The notes: generated by a model not told the origin, from the letters alone. A stretch of DNA of 64,000 nt from Ailanthus altissimus (GCA_946807835.1 OX327690.1:17456501-17520500), one strand, 5' to 3'; numbered from the stretch's first letter, positions 35,779-49,437 are shown. A program made the numbers and translations.

Positions 35779-38700
35779 ATGGCGTCGTCGCTACCAGCTA
35801 CGTGGATGTATCAAGGTCTGTTTTTGTTTAAAATTTATCGTATTTGTTAGATTGGTTGAGTTAAGATGAAATTTATTATTGTTTCAAACTTCATTATGAA
35901 ATACTTATTTGTGCGTTAATCTTTTCATTTTTAGGGCCTATGACAGATAGAGGATTGAGGGGTGTAACTTATTCGGATGGTTTTGTTGCTGGCAAACCTA
36001 ATTTCAATAATTTTCAGGTTCAATATTTTCACCTTTCTCTTTAACAGTACCTATTTTCAGTTGTTAATTAATTTTTTTTTTTATAATTTCTGTCTTATCT
36101 ATTGGTCTCTGTATCTCAAGACTAAATCAGAGCACCTAAGTTTTTTATTTTTTTTTCATGTAAAGTGATTCCTTTTCATGCAAATATGATTAACACTTCT
36201 AGTTTAATGTGTATGGTTGCTGGCAAAATGTTGAAGAGGTGGCGAGTTATAATTTTGAAACATATTCAAAGTAATAAGGGCTTTAAAAACAGAGGAAATA
36301 TTCCTCTGACAAACTTCTTCTTCCAACCCCATAAAGGAGAAGAAAGAACATGGAATTTCAAAGCACTCATGCTTAATATACCAATCAATTTAGGGTAGTT
36401 AAGGTATGCAAACCTTTTACTGATTTAGAAAACAACAATGAATATGATATTCAAGTTTGTTAATCCTTGGTTTGCTTGATGACCAAACAAATGTTTAACT
36501 CGTTTATCTTTAGTATGTTTAATGCCATTTGTGTTTGGTGTTTTCTCTTATACATGTGTAACTTTTCTGTAAACTATCCAGACATCATTTGTAGGTTCAT
36601 TTCCAGCTAGAATATTGCAAATTAAAGTTGGCTTGAACAATCTTCCGAGGAGGGCTTCTTTACTTCCTCATATAAAGTGCGAGAAGAATGATGAATCATC
36701 AGAATATGTGTCTGTTGAGCGTCCTCCTTACTATAGTTATATGGACTCAACATCTGGGCAGCTTGAACCAGCCTCTGGCGCCCGCGCAAGTATTCCAGGG
36801 GAGGAATACTGGCCAGAAGGCACTGCCAGTCGAGTAAGGGCTGCCCAAGCTCCTGAGCCCACTGGTGAGTCAACAGGGTCTCCTTCTTACGGAAAACTTC
36901 CTGGAAGTAGGAGGAAGAAATATAAAACATCCTTTACTGCTGCTGAATCCTCTGAAGTGATCGTGGAATCAAGTGTTCCCTTGGAAACTGAAATTTCTGA
37001 GGACACAGCAGAAGATCCTAAAGATTCCTCATCTGAGTATGTTGTTTATCAGACAGAACCCATGGAAGAAGAAGAAACTGGATTTCAGTTAGACAAGAAA
37101 CTTGGACGTCCACATCCATTCATTGATCCCAAAGTGAAGAAGCCAATAGAGGAGCCACTAACTAGTGAAGAATTATGGTGGAACTGGAGAAAGGCAGACA
37201 AGGAACAATGGTCCAGATGGCAAAGAAGGAGACCTGATGTTGAAACGGTTAGTAGAAGTATTAGTATATAAATTATATTAAGAAGACAGGCATCGTTAAC
37301 TAAGGAGATGTGTAATGCACTTGCATGCAATTCAGCTCTCGCAAAAAAAGACAATTAAGTTGTCTTCCATCTTGATTCAGAACTTAATTATCTTCTGATT
37401 TTTGTAGGTTTTTCTTAAAGCAATGGCACAGACTGGGCAAATAAAGCTTTATGGTGAACATCCAACATTAACTGAAACTTCGCTTTACAGAGCTAGACGG
37501 CATCTGTTCAAGGAAGAAAGGTTCACACATATATGCATAGGCTCTTATTTCCATGGTTTAGTATTTTTTTTGACATCTCTTGTGTTTCATGATTTCAGTC
37601 TGTATCCCAGTTGCACACACACAAAGTGGTTTTAGTTACGAAAATTGAGACAGGATATAGTGTGTAGTTTAAGTGAAACTTGACTTCCTTTTCCTAGGAA
37701 AAGAGAAGAAAACTGAAACTGGACTATGACATAATAAGTGAGATGAAAATTGATAGAAGTTGGAAAATTAAAGGTTGTAGTAAAAGTTGACTGGTAGGAG
37801 ATAGTTGGAAGTTCCAATTTCTTTTATGTGGATCAACTGTTCATGAGGAGTAAAGTTCAAAAAGAATTCTGCTCATTGGTTTGTGCAATATAATTAAATA
37901 GGGAGGGGCCTCTGAATAGTTGTGTGACCCTTAAATGCCTAGCAACTAGCTAGTTTTACAAAATCTTGTAAAACAATGTGCAAAACTGGCTATTCAGATT
38001 TTATATGTTCCTTTCAATCAATTCTCCCTAAAAAAATCAGAGGTGAAGATGTATATCTTCATCAGAGCTTAAACCAAGTGCCTGAAAAATAAGTAAACTA
38101 TATAAAAACCTTGTGATGTGACCTTGTTCATGTCTGATCAAAGGATCCTGATTCAAAAGGACATGTAGGCCAAGCAAACTCAAGTAAAACACGGTGGCTG
38201 AGGTTTGTTATTCACCGTCCCCATTTTCTTTTATGGGAAGGATTGCCATGTGGCCATTGGGATCTTTCTAACTTAATATAGTAATATTGCTGAAATCTAT
38301 CTATAAAGTTGTTATAATTTGCGTAAAGCTGCAAGCTCGCCGTAACAGGTGATGAAATGTGTTCATTTACGCTCATCCTCACACTTGCTGCTCACATTTA
38401 TTTACAGTGCTTCACAACCTGATTGCCTGACTAGATAAACTCGGTTCCATTTCTGCAAGTGAAATGAAGTACAATTGATTTTGTTGATTTTCGTAGACTT
38501 AAAGCTGAACAAGAGAGGCTGAAAAGAATTGGGCCAATGGCATACTACTCGGAATGGGTAAAAGCATGGAAGAGGGACACTTCACGTGAAGCTATTCAGA
38601 AACATTATGAGGAGACCGGTGAAGATGAAAATATGCAGCTAATTGAAATGTTTTCTCATCAAACGGATCGAGAATATCGCATAATGATGGGGACTGATGT

Positions 38701-41700
38701 TCGTATTAAAAGGGATCCTTTAGCAATGAGAATGCGGGAGGATCAAATAAAGCAAAGTATCACCTCCATGGCATATAAGCTTATGCATTATATCTATGTC
38801 TTTAGTCTGTTATCATTTTCATTCTTTGCCTCTATCTTTCTCTTTCGCAATATAAGTTGGGTATTTTGTAAGAATTATACAGCATTGATTAGTTAATAGG
38901 TCTTCACCGATTTGATACTCATATTTCTTGCCTATTAGAGGAAAGAAAAAGATGAATTTACTTACCCCATTGCACTTTTTTGACAGGATTTGATACTACA
39001 TCTTCTCAGGATTGGCTGTATTTCACTTGTACTTTAGGGCATAAATGATGGGTTTTCAGTTCTCTTTTATCAAAAACATGTTTCTAGAATGAAACATAGA
39101 ACAGTCATCTGTTATTTTTGGAAAGTTGTACTTTTGGATCTGTGTTTTTTCATTACGTCAACTATGTAAATTTGAGATTTTTTTAAAGAAAAATATTTGA
39201 TGTGATCATTCAGAAAAGTTTCTGAAATTGTCAGAATGCAACATTTATCTGTTTTTAAAAGCAGGGAATATGATTTTGAAAGCTGTTTTTGGAAACTTTT
39301 AGCCAGATAAGTTTTCAAATGAAAAAAGGGTTTTGAAAATAGGAACTAATCACGGCTGCCTTCTTGCTTTCTCTTTTTTTCTCCTCCATATTATAATATG
39401 ACAATGATTTTATGTAATAACATCTTTAAAGCATAAATATTATAGTCGCTTCATGAACCATTCATATTGATCATGATCTAGTTATATCACTTATTTCCCT
39501 CAAAATGGAGAGAAACGCATTGTATTATATTATAGTTGTAAAGGATAAATATGATGATTTGCATTCCCTTTTTGTGTTTACGTATTCTTTTATAATGTTC
39601 TGGTGGCTGACAAATCTGTTGGGCTTTTCAGTATGGGGTGGAGATCCAGTTTACCCAACTGTGAACTATATTCAAGATCCAGATGAAGTGATTGATTACA
39701 GGGGTCCAGATTTCCATGAACCAACTCCCAATATGCTGCCTTATCTGAAGGAGGTTAGCGTTCTGTGTTTTATTTTTCCTGAGACTGCAAAGATGTTTAT
39801 AGCAGCTCTTTTAGTAATTTCTTCACTTCGTTTCAGTAAGGTACTTGTCAGTCTGATTACCAAGCAATTTTTGGTTTCTAAATGGAAGTCAGTTGTTTAT
39901 TGGACTTTCTTTGAGTGGTTATGATAGATAGCTTGGGCCTTTATGTGGCAATTAAGGTTTTGTTTTGCTGATCTTGGCATACAGCTTATATGGTTGGCAA
40001 TTACTAATCATAGATCTAAAGAGTTAGATCTTCAAAGATTAAGCTTGCTGGTTATTTGGTTTTTTAACTCGCTATAATCTAATTATCAATAGGTTTGGAT
40101 TTTGTTTCACTTCTTTTTTTGTTTTTACATGGGTGTTCTTTTTAATGTTGAAGAATACAGAAGACTGAAGCTTTGATTGATTATAATAGAAGTTCTCAAT
40201 CTTGACTTGTGGATGAGTAAATCATTCTGATTACCAAGCAATTTTTGGTTTCTAAATGGAAGTCAGTTGTTTATTGGACTTTCTTTGAGTGGTTATGATA
40301 GATAGCTTGGGCCTTTATGTGGCAATTAAGGTTTTTTTTTGCTGATCTTGGCATACGGCTTATATGGTTGGCAATTACTAATCATAGATCTTCAAAGATT
40401 AAGCTTGCTGGTTATTTGGCTTTTTTAACTCGCTATAATCTAATTATCAATAGGTTTGGATTTTGTTTCACTTCTTTTTTTGTTTTTACATGGGTGTTCT
40501 TTTTAATGTTGAAGAATACAGAAGACTGAAGCTTTGATTGATTCTAATAGAAGTTTTCAATCTTGACTTGTGGATGAGTAAATCATTCGGGCACTAAGTG
40601 AAGGTTCACTTTCCACATGTCAGCATATTGGGTTTTAAGCATCTGCCATACCTATATATCTTACAATCAAGTCAACTGAGTGCATTTAAGAATTATTTGA
40701 CTTAGTTTGATCCCAATTTTTAGCAGCACAATTCTAACTCTCTTATTAGTGCTACTGTAACTAAATTTTAATAATTTTCTCCATATAAAATGGATGATAT
40801 ATCAAGGTATTAAGATTTGAAACTTCAAATGCCTATGATTGTTCTAAGTTTATTGACTGCAGTCATCGTGCCATGGATCCTAACAAAATCCAAGCTGAAT
40901 ACAATCAATTTGAATTTCATTTTGCCCTGTCCCAAAAATGGAGGCTTTTCCTGATTTTAACTGTGTGGGACTATGGGACTTTTAGATTGTTCTAACTCTG
41001 AATTCTAATGACAGAAGTGAAAGGAAAAAGTATATACAAGTGTAATGTGTTAGTGTTAATTAAAACTCTGAACTTCTCTTTGATTTCCTTGAAAAAACAT
41101 CAGATCAAATAGGACTTGTCACAGCAATTTCTTTGGGGGAAAGAAAATATAAGCGCTGTAGTATATACTTGGATTTTTGAGCAACCAACTCTCATGTGGT
41201 GTTCCTATATCTGCTTAATGTTTCCATTATCTTATTTCCCTTCTCTCATTTGACTCATAAAAAATTTTGAAGTCCTACATTAAGCACATGCAGCATTTTA
41301 AGTGTTTGCAATGGAAACTATGAGTATTATCTTGGTCTTCAACTGCTGACTGCTGCTTACTTTTGATCAGCATGGAAAAATCATTTCAAGAGAGGACCTT
41401 GAAAAAATTCTAGCGAAAGAGAAGAATGAAGAACTTGAGGTAAAGTTTAAACTTTACTGGTAAATTATGTTTTTCACCAAATTTCTTGTGGTTTTTCTCG
41501 TATTTGCATAAACCATTTTATTTAATGATTCAAGAGATCTTTCTTTCATTTTCTTTTTCTCTATTTGTTTTGTCACGTTAATTTGTCTCATAACATCACC
41601 TACATGATAGTAGTTTCACCTGAACTTCAAGTAGACAGTAAGAAAGCACCTCTCAGATGCTTTGGGTTGCATTTTGTAAAACATTTTTCAATAGGAAGTC

Positions 41701-43092
41701 CATCTAGGAAGATCATTCCTGAGATGGCCTTCTCAAAAGAAAAGCATAGCTCTAGTTGTCTTGACATTCTTGATCCTCTGGATCACAGTTCCATTGACAA
41801 TATTCTCCACCATGGTCTTCATCTTGGGCTGCAAATTTCTTTCTCAAGTGAGAAAACATCTTTTGGAAAGTGATATAGAGGATGAAGAGATTTGGCTGTA
41901 AGAAAGAGGGAGAATGCTAGATGTCCCTGTCAACTCTTTATCTCAATCACATTTGTGACATATAATAGATATACTGAGGGTTTAGACTCTGATTTGATAA
42001 AAAGAGGAGATCTAACTCATTTTTAATTCAGGATAAGGAAAACAAATCAAGATTTTGATTTTCGGATTGGTTGCAACCTCCTACCACTTCTATGATCAAA
42101 AAAAGAAAATGCCATTGAATCACATAGAAAAGAAGGGGATAGAGGGAAGCCTGTCTAAGGGAGTGTACAAGGAGCATTTTAATTCAGTGTTCACTGCACA
42201 TATAAGCTTATGCGCTGTTTTTAACACTTTGACACAAAAATTCATTACTCGAGTTTTTCAGTGATGCTGAGTTAAATTTTCTAGAAGCATTAATTTTCAT
42301 TGCATGGAACTAACTATATCTGGTTTCTTGATATCTTGCAATAAAGCAGGTGACAGATATGGATGAAGCTATGTCACGAGCTGTTGACATTGGTGAAAAA
42401 GATGTGAGTATTGTTGCCTGATCTACAATTTGATCTTCAATTATCTGCCCTTTTAATTTGTCTGGATGTCCTATTGGGGTTTGTTGTGCTGTTTCACGAG
42501 TAATTGCATTTTTTTTTTCTCCTTTGCAATAGGAGGAAGGAGAAGATAGTGATGCCGATGCTGATGTAGATGATGAAGAGGAGAAGATTGCACGAAATTG
42601 GAGTGTCCTGAAAAGTACGCCTCAGCTTCGAAAGTCAAAGGTGATTCTGATTATTTATCTTATTCATTTGTAGCATGTTAAGTGATTTGTGGCTGAACGG
42701 TGCTTTAACAACAAAGCCATGCATAAGCATAACCCTACATCTCATTTGTATGAATGGGAAAATGTAAAATGACAAATGATAGGAAAGCTAGAGAACAAGA
42801 ATGGATAAGTGGAATTAGCAGTAGTCATCCTTATTAGAGAAAGGAGACATGCAACCTCAATAATATTTGCAAAAAATTTGGTTAAATAATTTCTCTTGTC
42901 TCCATTCCATTTTCTCAGCTATCGATTCTCTCACCAATTTTTGTACCTTTGAAGGTTATAGATATATAATCCATTCGTACTTTCTTAAATCTGCAGGCGA
43001 AGCCCAAAAATGACAGTTCCATGTCTCTGGAAGAGGCTATAGATGATTCTGAGAACTTGACTGATTTTCTTTTAGATTTCAAAGAAGAGTGA
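35779..43092 (+). CDS. PTAC12: HEMERA / pTAC12, plastid RNA polymerase-associated
   Basis: Ten coding exons: 35779-35815, 35935-36017, 36582-37247, 37408-37520, 38497-38756, 39632-39753, 41371-41439, 42350-42403, 42533-42640 and 42997-43092. All introns have GT-AG ends and the phases add up to 535 aa (Arabidopsis HMR is about 527). The protein is dual-targeted in Arabidopsis: to plastids as part of the plastid-encoded polymerase complex, and to the nucleus, where it acts in phytochrome signalling. A short transit-like N-terminus is followed by the conserved SYMDSTSG...ASIPGEEYWPEGT block, a basic SRRKKYK stretch, the highly conserved WWNWRK..KEQWSRWQRRRPDVETV core, and a Glu/Asp-rich tail encoded by exons 9-10. 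The C-terminal ENLTDFLLDF resembles the short activation motif reported for HMR. Intron 6 is long and contains a 374-bp tandem duplication. Confidence 0.95.
39852..40600. repeat. 374-bp tandem duplication inside an HMR intron
   Basis: The segment beginning TCTGATTACCAAGCAATTT occurs at about 39852 and again at about 40226, continuing to about 40600. The copies differ by a few substitutions and small indels near GATCTAAAGAGTTAGATC. It lies wholly within the intron between coding exons 6 and 7. Confidence 0.9.
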
Positions 43093-44640
43093 TGCTTACA
43101 ACAAAAAAGTGCCTGTTAAAAACAGTGGCAGTTACGTAGAAATGCAGTCTGTCAAATGAAAGATGAGAATTATGGTACATGATGATCCTTGTTGAAAACG
43201 CTCCTCTATATGGTGAGTATGTGCAAGCGGGGTTATTGAAGCTAGTTGATGCTGTGTAAATCTGTCTTAAAGGCTACTGTAATGAAGCTAAGTTAAGGAA
43301 AGGAAAGAAAAAAAAAAAAAGAAGGAAAGATTTATTTCATTTTCATGTAGAATTAAACATTTAGCATCAAATTTTAAACCTTTAGTTTCTATATTCTAGA
43401 CTTTACTCATCTCAATATAGATTTTAAATTGTAAATTATCAATTCAATTTTTTTTAGCTTCTATAATATTGTTCTTCACTCTTACTATCATTCTCTTCGA
43501 ACATGAATAAAATGTCATCATAATTTTGTAGCGGGTGGAATCTGAATCCAAAAATTAACACTCAATTTGATCTTTTAATTGATTTCGGTTAAGAACCAAG
43601 TCAACGGAAATTTTTAGTTTTCATTTTTACTTTTATTTTGATATATTAATTAGATCTTTAATTTTTTTTAAATATGAATGACGTATTTTTATTGTCATTT
43701 TCATTTGAAATGTGATTTTTTAAAAAAACCTTAAAAAATATAATTAATAATTTTAAAAAGGTTAGAAATTAAATTGAATATTAAATATTTATTTTGAAAC
43801 TAAAGTGATAATTTCCCTTAATGTAATATGTATGCATATATATATATATATAAATTGTAAGTTTAGATGTAAAATTTGTTTACGGAAAAAGTAAAATAAA
43901 CCAAACATGAAGAGAAGAGAAGAGAAGAGCATGTAAGTGACCTCTGGGCCCTGCACTGCGGTTAGTTTAAATAATTGTGTATGCCTTTACCTAACATCAT
44001 TAGTTTAGTACTGGGCTGGTATGACACGGAAACTCGAAAAGATTTCGTGCTATGCCGACTCAACCAGGAAAACATGGGCCATTGCTTAGTAAGGCTTATC
44101 GGGATGACACAAAGCCATATATGCACAAAGCCATCAGCACGGTCCATTGGTAATTTTTATTTTTTAATATTATAAAAAAATAAAAATGGCTGTTGCGTGT
44201 AACAGCCTACGGCTTCTTTTAATAATTTTACTAATTTTTTAATTGTTTTTTTTTTTACAGTTGATCAACGTTAATAATTTGTGACTGCTTATCAACAGTA
44301 AAGGAGGAGCGGGGGTTGGGTGCCTTATAAAAAGCACCCACATCCATTCTCTTATACTAATTCAACTCATTCTCTTAATTTTTTTAAAACTTTTAACTTA
44401 ATTCAAATTTTTTTTAAAATTATTTTAATTCTCTTTAAAAATTATATTCTTTTAAATTATTTATTTATTTATTAATTTTTATTTATCTAATTAAAATTTT
44501 ATTATTCATACAATAAAAAATTTTAATTTCAACGTTCTAAACGAATTTAAAATTTCAATCTCATCAACATAAATTTTTAGATGTCAATTTACTTTCACAA
44601 TTGAAAATGTTAGAAGTATTAGAAAATAAAAAAGATGATG
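43093..44640. other. HMR 3' flank and spacer
   Basis: No gene. It holds a (TA)n tract near 43,837-43,852, four AGAGA repeats at about 43,907-43,930, a GC-richer patch at 43,940-44,150 with GGGCTGG-TATGACACGG text that looks repeat-derived, and a short 7-bp hairpin GGCTGTT...AACAGCC at about 44,189-44,208. Confidence 0.5.
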
Positions 44641-45490
44641 AATATTAAATATTTGAAATTTTTTTCACATTAAAGGTCGTACAGATGCAGCTTTTAAAAA
44701 AATTTGAAGAAAAAACTATTTGTAAGTTCATGGTAAAGCTTTAGATGCCAAAATGACTCACGACCTCGAACATTTGAATTGACATATTAAGGCATGTTTT
44801 AAGAATCATGGTCCAAAGAAGCCAACTCAAACTTAATTTGCCCACAATGTTTTTAGAGGAAGTCTTTTGGATTTCAGTATAATCAGCTGTGTTTGCTTAC
44901 TAGATTGGCTAGATACGTTACAACAAGTGAATAACCTATCTCATTCACCAAAGAAGAAATAGATGAAAAATTTATAAAAAGGTATACTCAACCCAACTTC
45001 CTTCATGTTCTTAGAAATATTGTTAAAAATGATATTTTTATTGTATTTATTTAAAGTAAACAAAAACTAATAAATAAAATCTCACAATTTCTAAGAGTAT
45101 TTGCTATTACTTCTTATTGCTGGATGAGTGCCAACGATTAAGGTTATTTTTTTGTTGTACTACATTATATTGATAATGAATGGTTTTTGCAAAAAAGAAT
45201 TATTACTTTTCGTGAATTGAAACATCCATATATTGCTAATATTATTTTTGGTTCTTTAATAAATATTTTTAGAGAATTTCAAATTATTGACCAACTTAGA
45301 TTTATTATTTTTGATAATACAAGTGCAAATACTCATGTTATAGATTTGTTTTCAATTCAATTAACACCTGCACGTGGTTTAAGTTTTTTCATTTAAGATG
45401 TTTTTATTATATTCTTAATTTAATGGTTCAAGATGGTTTGAATATAATTAATTCTCAAATTAAAAAAATTAGAGAAGTAATAAAATATAT
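44640..45490 (+). pseudogene. hAT (Ac-type) transposase remnant
   Basis: The plus-strand translation, with many stops and shifts, includes a segment at 45187-45396 reading KRIITFRELKHPY..., followed by FDNTSANTHVIDLF. This matches the hAT core where a serine-rich DNASAN motif follows the KRII/LxF block. It continues to a DGLNIINSQIKKIRE stretch near 45,430. Traces of the BED-finger-to-core linker occur from about 44,670. The dimerisation domain is missing; the sequence switches directly to plastid DNA near 45,505. Confidence 0.65.
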
Positions 45491-45504
45491 TTCTTCATCA
45501 TCTG

Positions 45505-45925
45505 CTAGATGCCTTTCCTACGTTTCTTGGTGCTCCATCCTGAAGTTCGGCATGGCTGCCTAATCCATCTACTCCGTCACGAGGGATGCTTTCCCTTGAT
45601 AACCCATCCTATTCCTTTTAGTTTTCATTGCGGATGTCTCCGATTAAAGTCCCCCCGGGCCTAACATTCTTTAACCTTGAATAAACTTCCATTTAGTGCC
45701 TTGCCCATTATTTTAGTTGGGAATGCTCCTTTTCATAGTTCATAATTCTTTTATCACTTAGGAGCTGTGTAAGATGAAAAGTCTCATACACAATTTTGAA
45801 TGAGAGAAAGAAGTAAGGAATGCTCTTTTCCACTCTAACTATCCCACTCCAATCGTTGCTTTTCTTTTTGTTACTTCAAAAATAGCTTCTTCAGCGCCTA
45901 AAGTGCTTTCGAGCAAGTCGAGCCT
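45505..45925 (+). other. Nuclear plastid DNA fragment: ndhB intron and exon 2 start
   Basis: The sequence changes to moderate GC and resembles the 3' half of the plastid ndhB group II intron. It includes a domain V-like GAGCTGTGTAAGATGAAAA...TTTTG at 45762-45798. It then runs into a frame reading TPIVAFLFVTSKIASSAP (from about 45,850), close to the ndhB exon 2 start (TPVVAFLSVTSKV). Substitutions and the in-frame decay show it is a nuclear insertion (NUPT), not a gene. The identification is from memory of ndhB; an alignment is needed to fix the ends. Confidence 0.7.
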
Positions 45926-46439
45926 AAGAAGGTCACAATTTAAGATCCATTCTTACATGTGAAAGGAGCCAAGAATTTAAAATTGTACAAAATAATTTTA
46001 GATTAAATAGTAAAAGGTTCAAACTTGATGTGTAAACTTGTTGAAATGTCACATATTTGGTAGTTAAATCTTATATAGGTTTAAGTGTCTTGGTGCTTTC
46101 TTCTTGATATTATATTTCTTTTATTTTTTTTGGCATACCTTCTTTGAATTTAATGTCTTGTGGCTTGTGTGTTTGTCTTGAGTCCTCGTCTTTTAAGTGT
46201 TTGTTAGTTGGTCTTTAGGTAAATCTTTTATAGGATGTATTTTATATTTCTCTATGTATTAAAATCATATCTTCACTAGGTAACTCCCAAAATGTATCTG
46301 GTCGAGAGTCAAAACAACTTAGAGAGGACTCAAGTATTGGGAGTATCTCAGCTCAAGATGTAGGCAATAAAAGTACTCGAGAGGTTCGAGGACTCAAATT
46401 AAAAGTGAGGGGGCTTATTTAAGGATGAGAGGTCGCTGG

Positions 46440-47200
46440 GATGGCTAAAGATCTCGGTGATTTTGGGCAAACTTCTAATGCTATGGTGTCATCTTCTATT
46501 TCCCAAGAGTGAGAAATGGGTCTTTATTTAGTTGAGTAGGCGTAAAAGGAAGAAGAAAAAAAATGACTCCTTAGAATGGGGAGGAAACTCATTTTGAATT
46601 AGACTGCTTATCTTATTATTCATAGGGCATAAATGAGGAGGATTTTATCAAGTTGAGGTGAAGGCTTGACATTCTTGAGGTGGTTACTTTAAGGGTTGCT
46701 TAGGAAGATAAACATGTAAGTTTGCCATTAGATAGGGAGGTGGCCCTCAATTTGCACTTTTTGGACTTAGGGTTAAGGTTGCCCCTTTACCCTTATTTTG
46801 TATATATTTTGGCTTATCCAAATTTGGCACTGTACTAACTGAATGATTTATAGAGGATATTGGTGGGCTTCTATGATACGTAGCACAAGGCTGGTTTTGA
46901 TGGTCTACTGTCTTTAGAGCTTTACCAGTTGTATTAGATTAGGGAAAGTGCTAATTAGCATAAAGGTTTCATTACCTTACTGTTTATTATACTTAAAAAG
47001 GTGTTGCTCTTGCTAAAAGTTTGTCCTCAACTAATTTTAGGTAAAAACACATTTGTTCTTTGATGGGGCATAATCTTCGTGTATAGGTGAGATAAACTAG
47101 TTCTTTGCTAGAAAGATAGACTGGGTTTTCATTACACACAATATTTTTTCTCCTCTCAAATCTTGCCACCGTTATTACAAACAACGGGAACACCTTTGGT
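46440..47200 (+). pseudogene. Possible gypsy-type gag-region remnant
   Basis: The plus-strand translation around 46,720-46,860 gives LHFLDLGLRLPLYPYFVYIL. This resembles the xLGLRLPLxPxxxxxL block of the 'putative gypsy type transposon' domain (PF04195) found upstream in plant gypsy elements. Downstream text is compatible but full of stops. This is a weak single-motif call. Confidence 0.3.
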
Positions 47201-47586
47201 TTTTTTGCTAATGCAACACCTAACAGTGCCTTTCTGACAATAATAGTGTACGCTTGCTAATGGTTGGACTCAACTCAGTTTTACACCTTGTCATTTAATT
47301 TCTCTTCTTTAATTTAAAAGGAAGATGAGGTAGTTTATTTATTACTGTAAAAGAAACAACTTCAATGCTCGGGGGGGAGCAAGATTTGTATTCGCTTTAT
47401 TTCTATAGTTGTATTTGTATTCAAAGAAGGTTCTTTCCAATAGAGGCCAAAGGAGCATGTAGGGCCTTCCTTCATTTTCTTGTTTAACATCCTTAATCTC
47501 TCACTTGAATCGATAAAAGTCTATCGTCACATCAGAGGGTGAGCGACTAGCCAAAGCCTATCTTTCGAAGAAAGATCGTGAGTGAA

Positions 47587-47846
47587 CGGTTAAACGCCTT
47601 CTCATACCTTGCACATGAAAAAAGCTATGAAGAACTAGCATTTATGGAAGAAGCTATTGATCTACATGAAATTTTAAAACCATTTCCCTTAGAAATCGGA
47701 CCAACCATTTATGGAGCGGTTGAACGCCTTCTTATACCTTATACATGAAAAAAAAACTACGAAGAACTAGCATTTATGAAAGAAGCTATTGATCTACATG
47801 AAATTTTAAAACCATTTCCTTTGAAAATCGTACCAATCATAAGCTT
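47587..47846. repeat. 130-bp tandem duplication
   Basis: A unit starting CGGTTAAACGCCTTCTCATACC (47587) recurs at 47717 with about ten substitutions. Both contain the stretch GAAGAACTAGCATTTATG and an open reading EELAFM(E/K)EAIDLHEILKPFP. The conserved frame hints at an old coding repeat, but I do not recognise a protein. Confidence 0.75.
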
Positions 47847-49237
47847 AGGCCCATCTCAAAATCAGTCTGAGGTTGTTAGCTTAGACCCTTCATTGGTTCC
47901 AACCTAAACGAATTGCACTCCGGGCTCCTCCTAGGTGGCTTGGGGTATCAGCCAAACAAATCCTAAGACAGATTGAATACCCTTAAGTGGTAGTTCAAGC
48001 TCATCTAGAACATCTCATCAGCTCACTAACTCGCTCGGGTCTCTATTAATCATATACCTCTGATCAACCTTAAACCTTGAACAACAAATTTAGCCTAGAA
48101 TCACTGCTCTTCCTCATTTAAGTAAATAATTTTGAAGATAGCGGGAAAGTAAATATATGTCCCCTACAAGGAAAGTGACTATGATCTTCAGAGCTACCTA
48201 CTAACAAGGTAAGTGGCCCTAATTTTGGGGATCCCAAATTACCACGAGCATGTCAGATATCAAGAGGAAGTGGTTTAATCATTCTCCTACTATATTCGAG
48301 GCTTGCATGAATTAAGAAATGATTATAAAAATGGTACCGAGGTTACAGTAATGAGTAATGTCAAACTACACCCTATCTTTAAACTACTAACTTAAGTATT
48401 GGAGGGTCATCACCGAGATTCTTCTTATTTTTGCAAGAAGACTCGAGCAACAAAAGTTAGAGCCAATGGCGCAGCCCAAATCGACAACCTCATCTTCATT
48501 CCTTCAACAAATAAATTTAAAACTCGTTGGTCTAGAAAACTAGTTTTACTAATCAACAAAATATTTTGAATAAGGTTTTCCTTCACTACCCGCCCCACAT
48601 CTAGCTAGCATACAACCATTAGTTTTTGGAATATCTATTCAATCAAAGTTTTCCATCATATTAAGAATTCAATTAATAGGATTTGGTCTTTTTTAGTTCT
48701 GTATTAGCAGTCACGTCTGGAATATCAAATCTAGCTCTAAGCTGGTCTAGTGAGAATCGAGAATATCTTACTAGCAAAGTAAGCAATGCCATTGGTGTAA
48801 TTAAAAGGCACACTTCTTTTTTGAGTCTAAGCTTTGAATTGTATTAAGCAAGGGTCCATTCAAGCAGCTAAAAAGAAGAATGACACCCGTTGTAATTAGA
48901 AAGTTCAAGGAATGTCTAGTAGAGAATAAAATGGCATGGAATACAAAATTGCTTAAATGCATGGGGACTTTGTTTGAAAGAGAATCACGGTAATATATAT
49001 GTGAGCTATTGATGTTTTTGCTAGTATTGACCAAAATTTGGATGCACAAGTGCAATTTGGAGCATTCCAAAAATGTAGACTATATCATGTAATTTCATTC
49101 CAAAAACAAACTTTTTTTTAAACAATATGGATCAAGATGGGGGAATTGCTTCTATTGTGATTTTTTTTTAATTGTATCAAATACATTTTCTATTTTGACT
49201 AATATAATGCTTTTTATAACAACAACAATAAACTTGT

Positions 49238-49399
49238 ATTAATAACCTAGTGGTAATGAAGGTCTTGAGTTTAAAATCCATCCCTCATATCAAATAATAA
49301 TAATAACTTGTGTTAATAACCTAGTAGTAAAAAGCTCACAGTATATTTACCTCCGGTCTAATAGAGGCCCGGAGTTTGAATCCCCCACTCCCCATGTCA

Positions 49400-49437
<38 letters not shown>

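Larger units (their letters stand above)
45926..49230. other. Repeat-derived spacer with few recognisable parts
   Basis: Mostly degenerate sequence, GC-richer than the AT-rich spacers. It contains a possible gypsy-type fragment (46,440-47,200) and a 130-bp tandem duplication (47,587-47,846). The part from 47,850 to 49,230 reads like an old LTR or gag region but matches no domain I can name. Confidence 0.4.

Noticed and set aside
36622..36930. 102-codon minus-strand open frame in the HMR region
   Set aside because: It is antisense to the conserved HMR coding exon 36582-37247.
45505..45925. A mobile group II intron or a working organelle gene
   Set aside because: Only the 3' part of the intron and a few exon codons remain, with no intron-encoded protein, in a nuclear transposon setting. 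A plastid DNA scar is the simpler reading.
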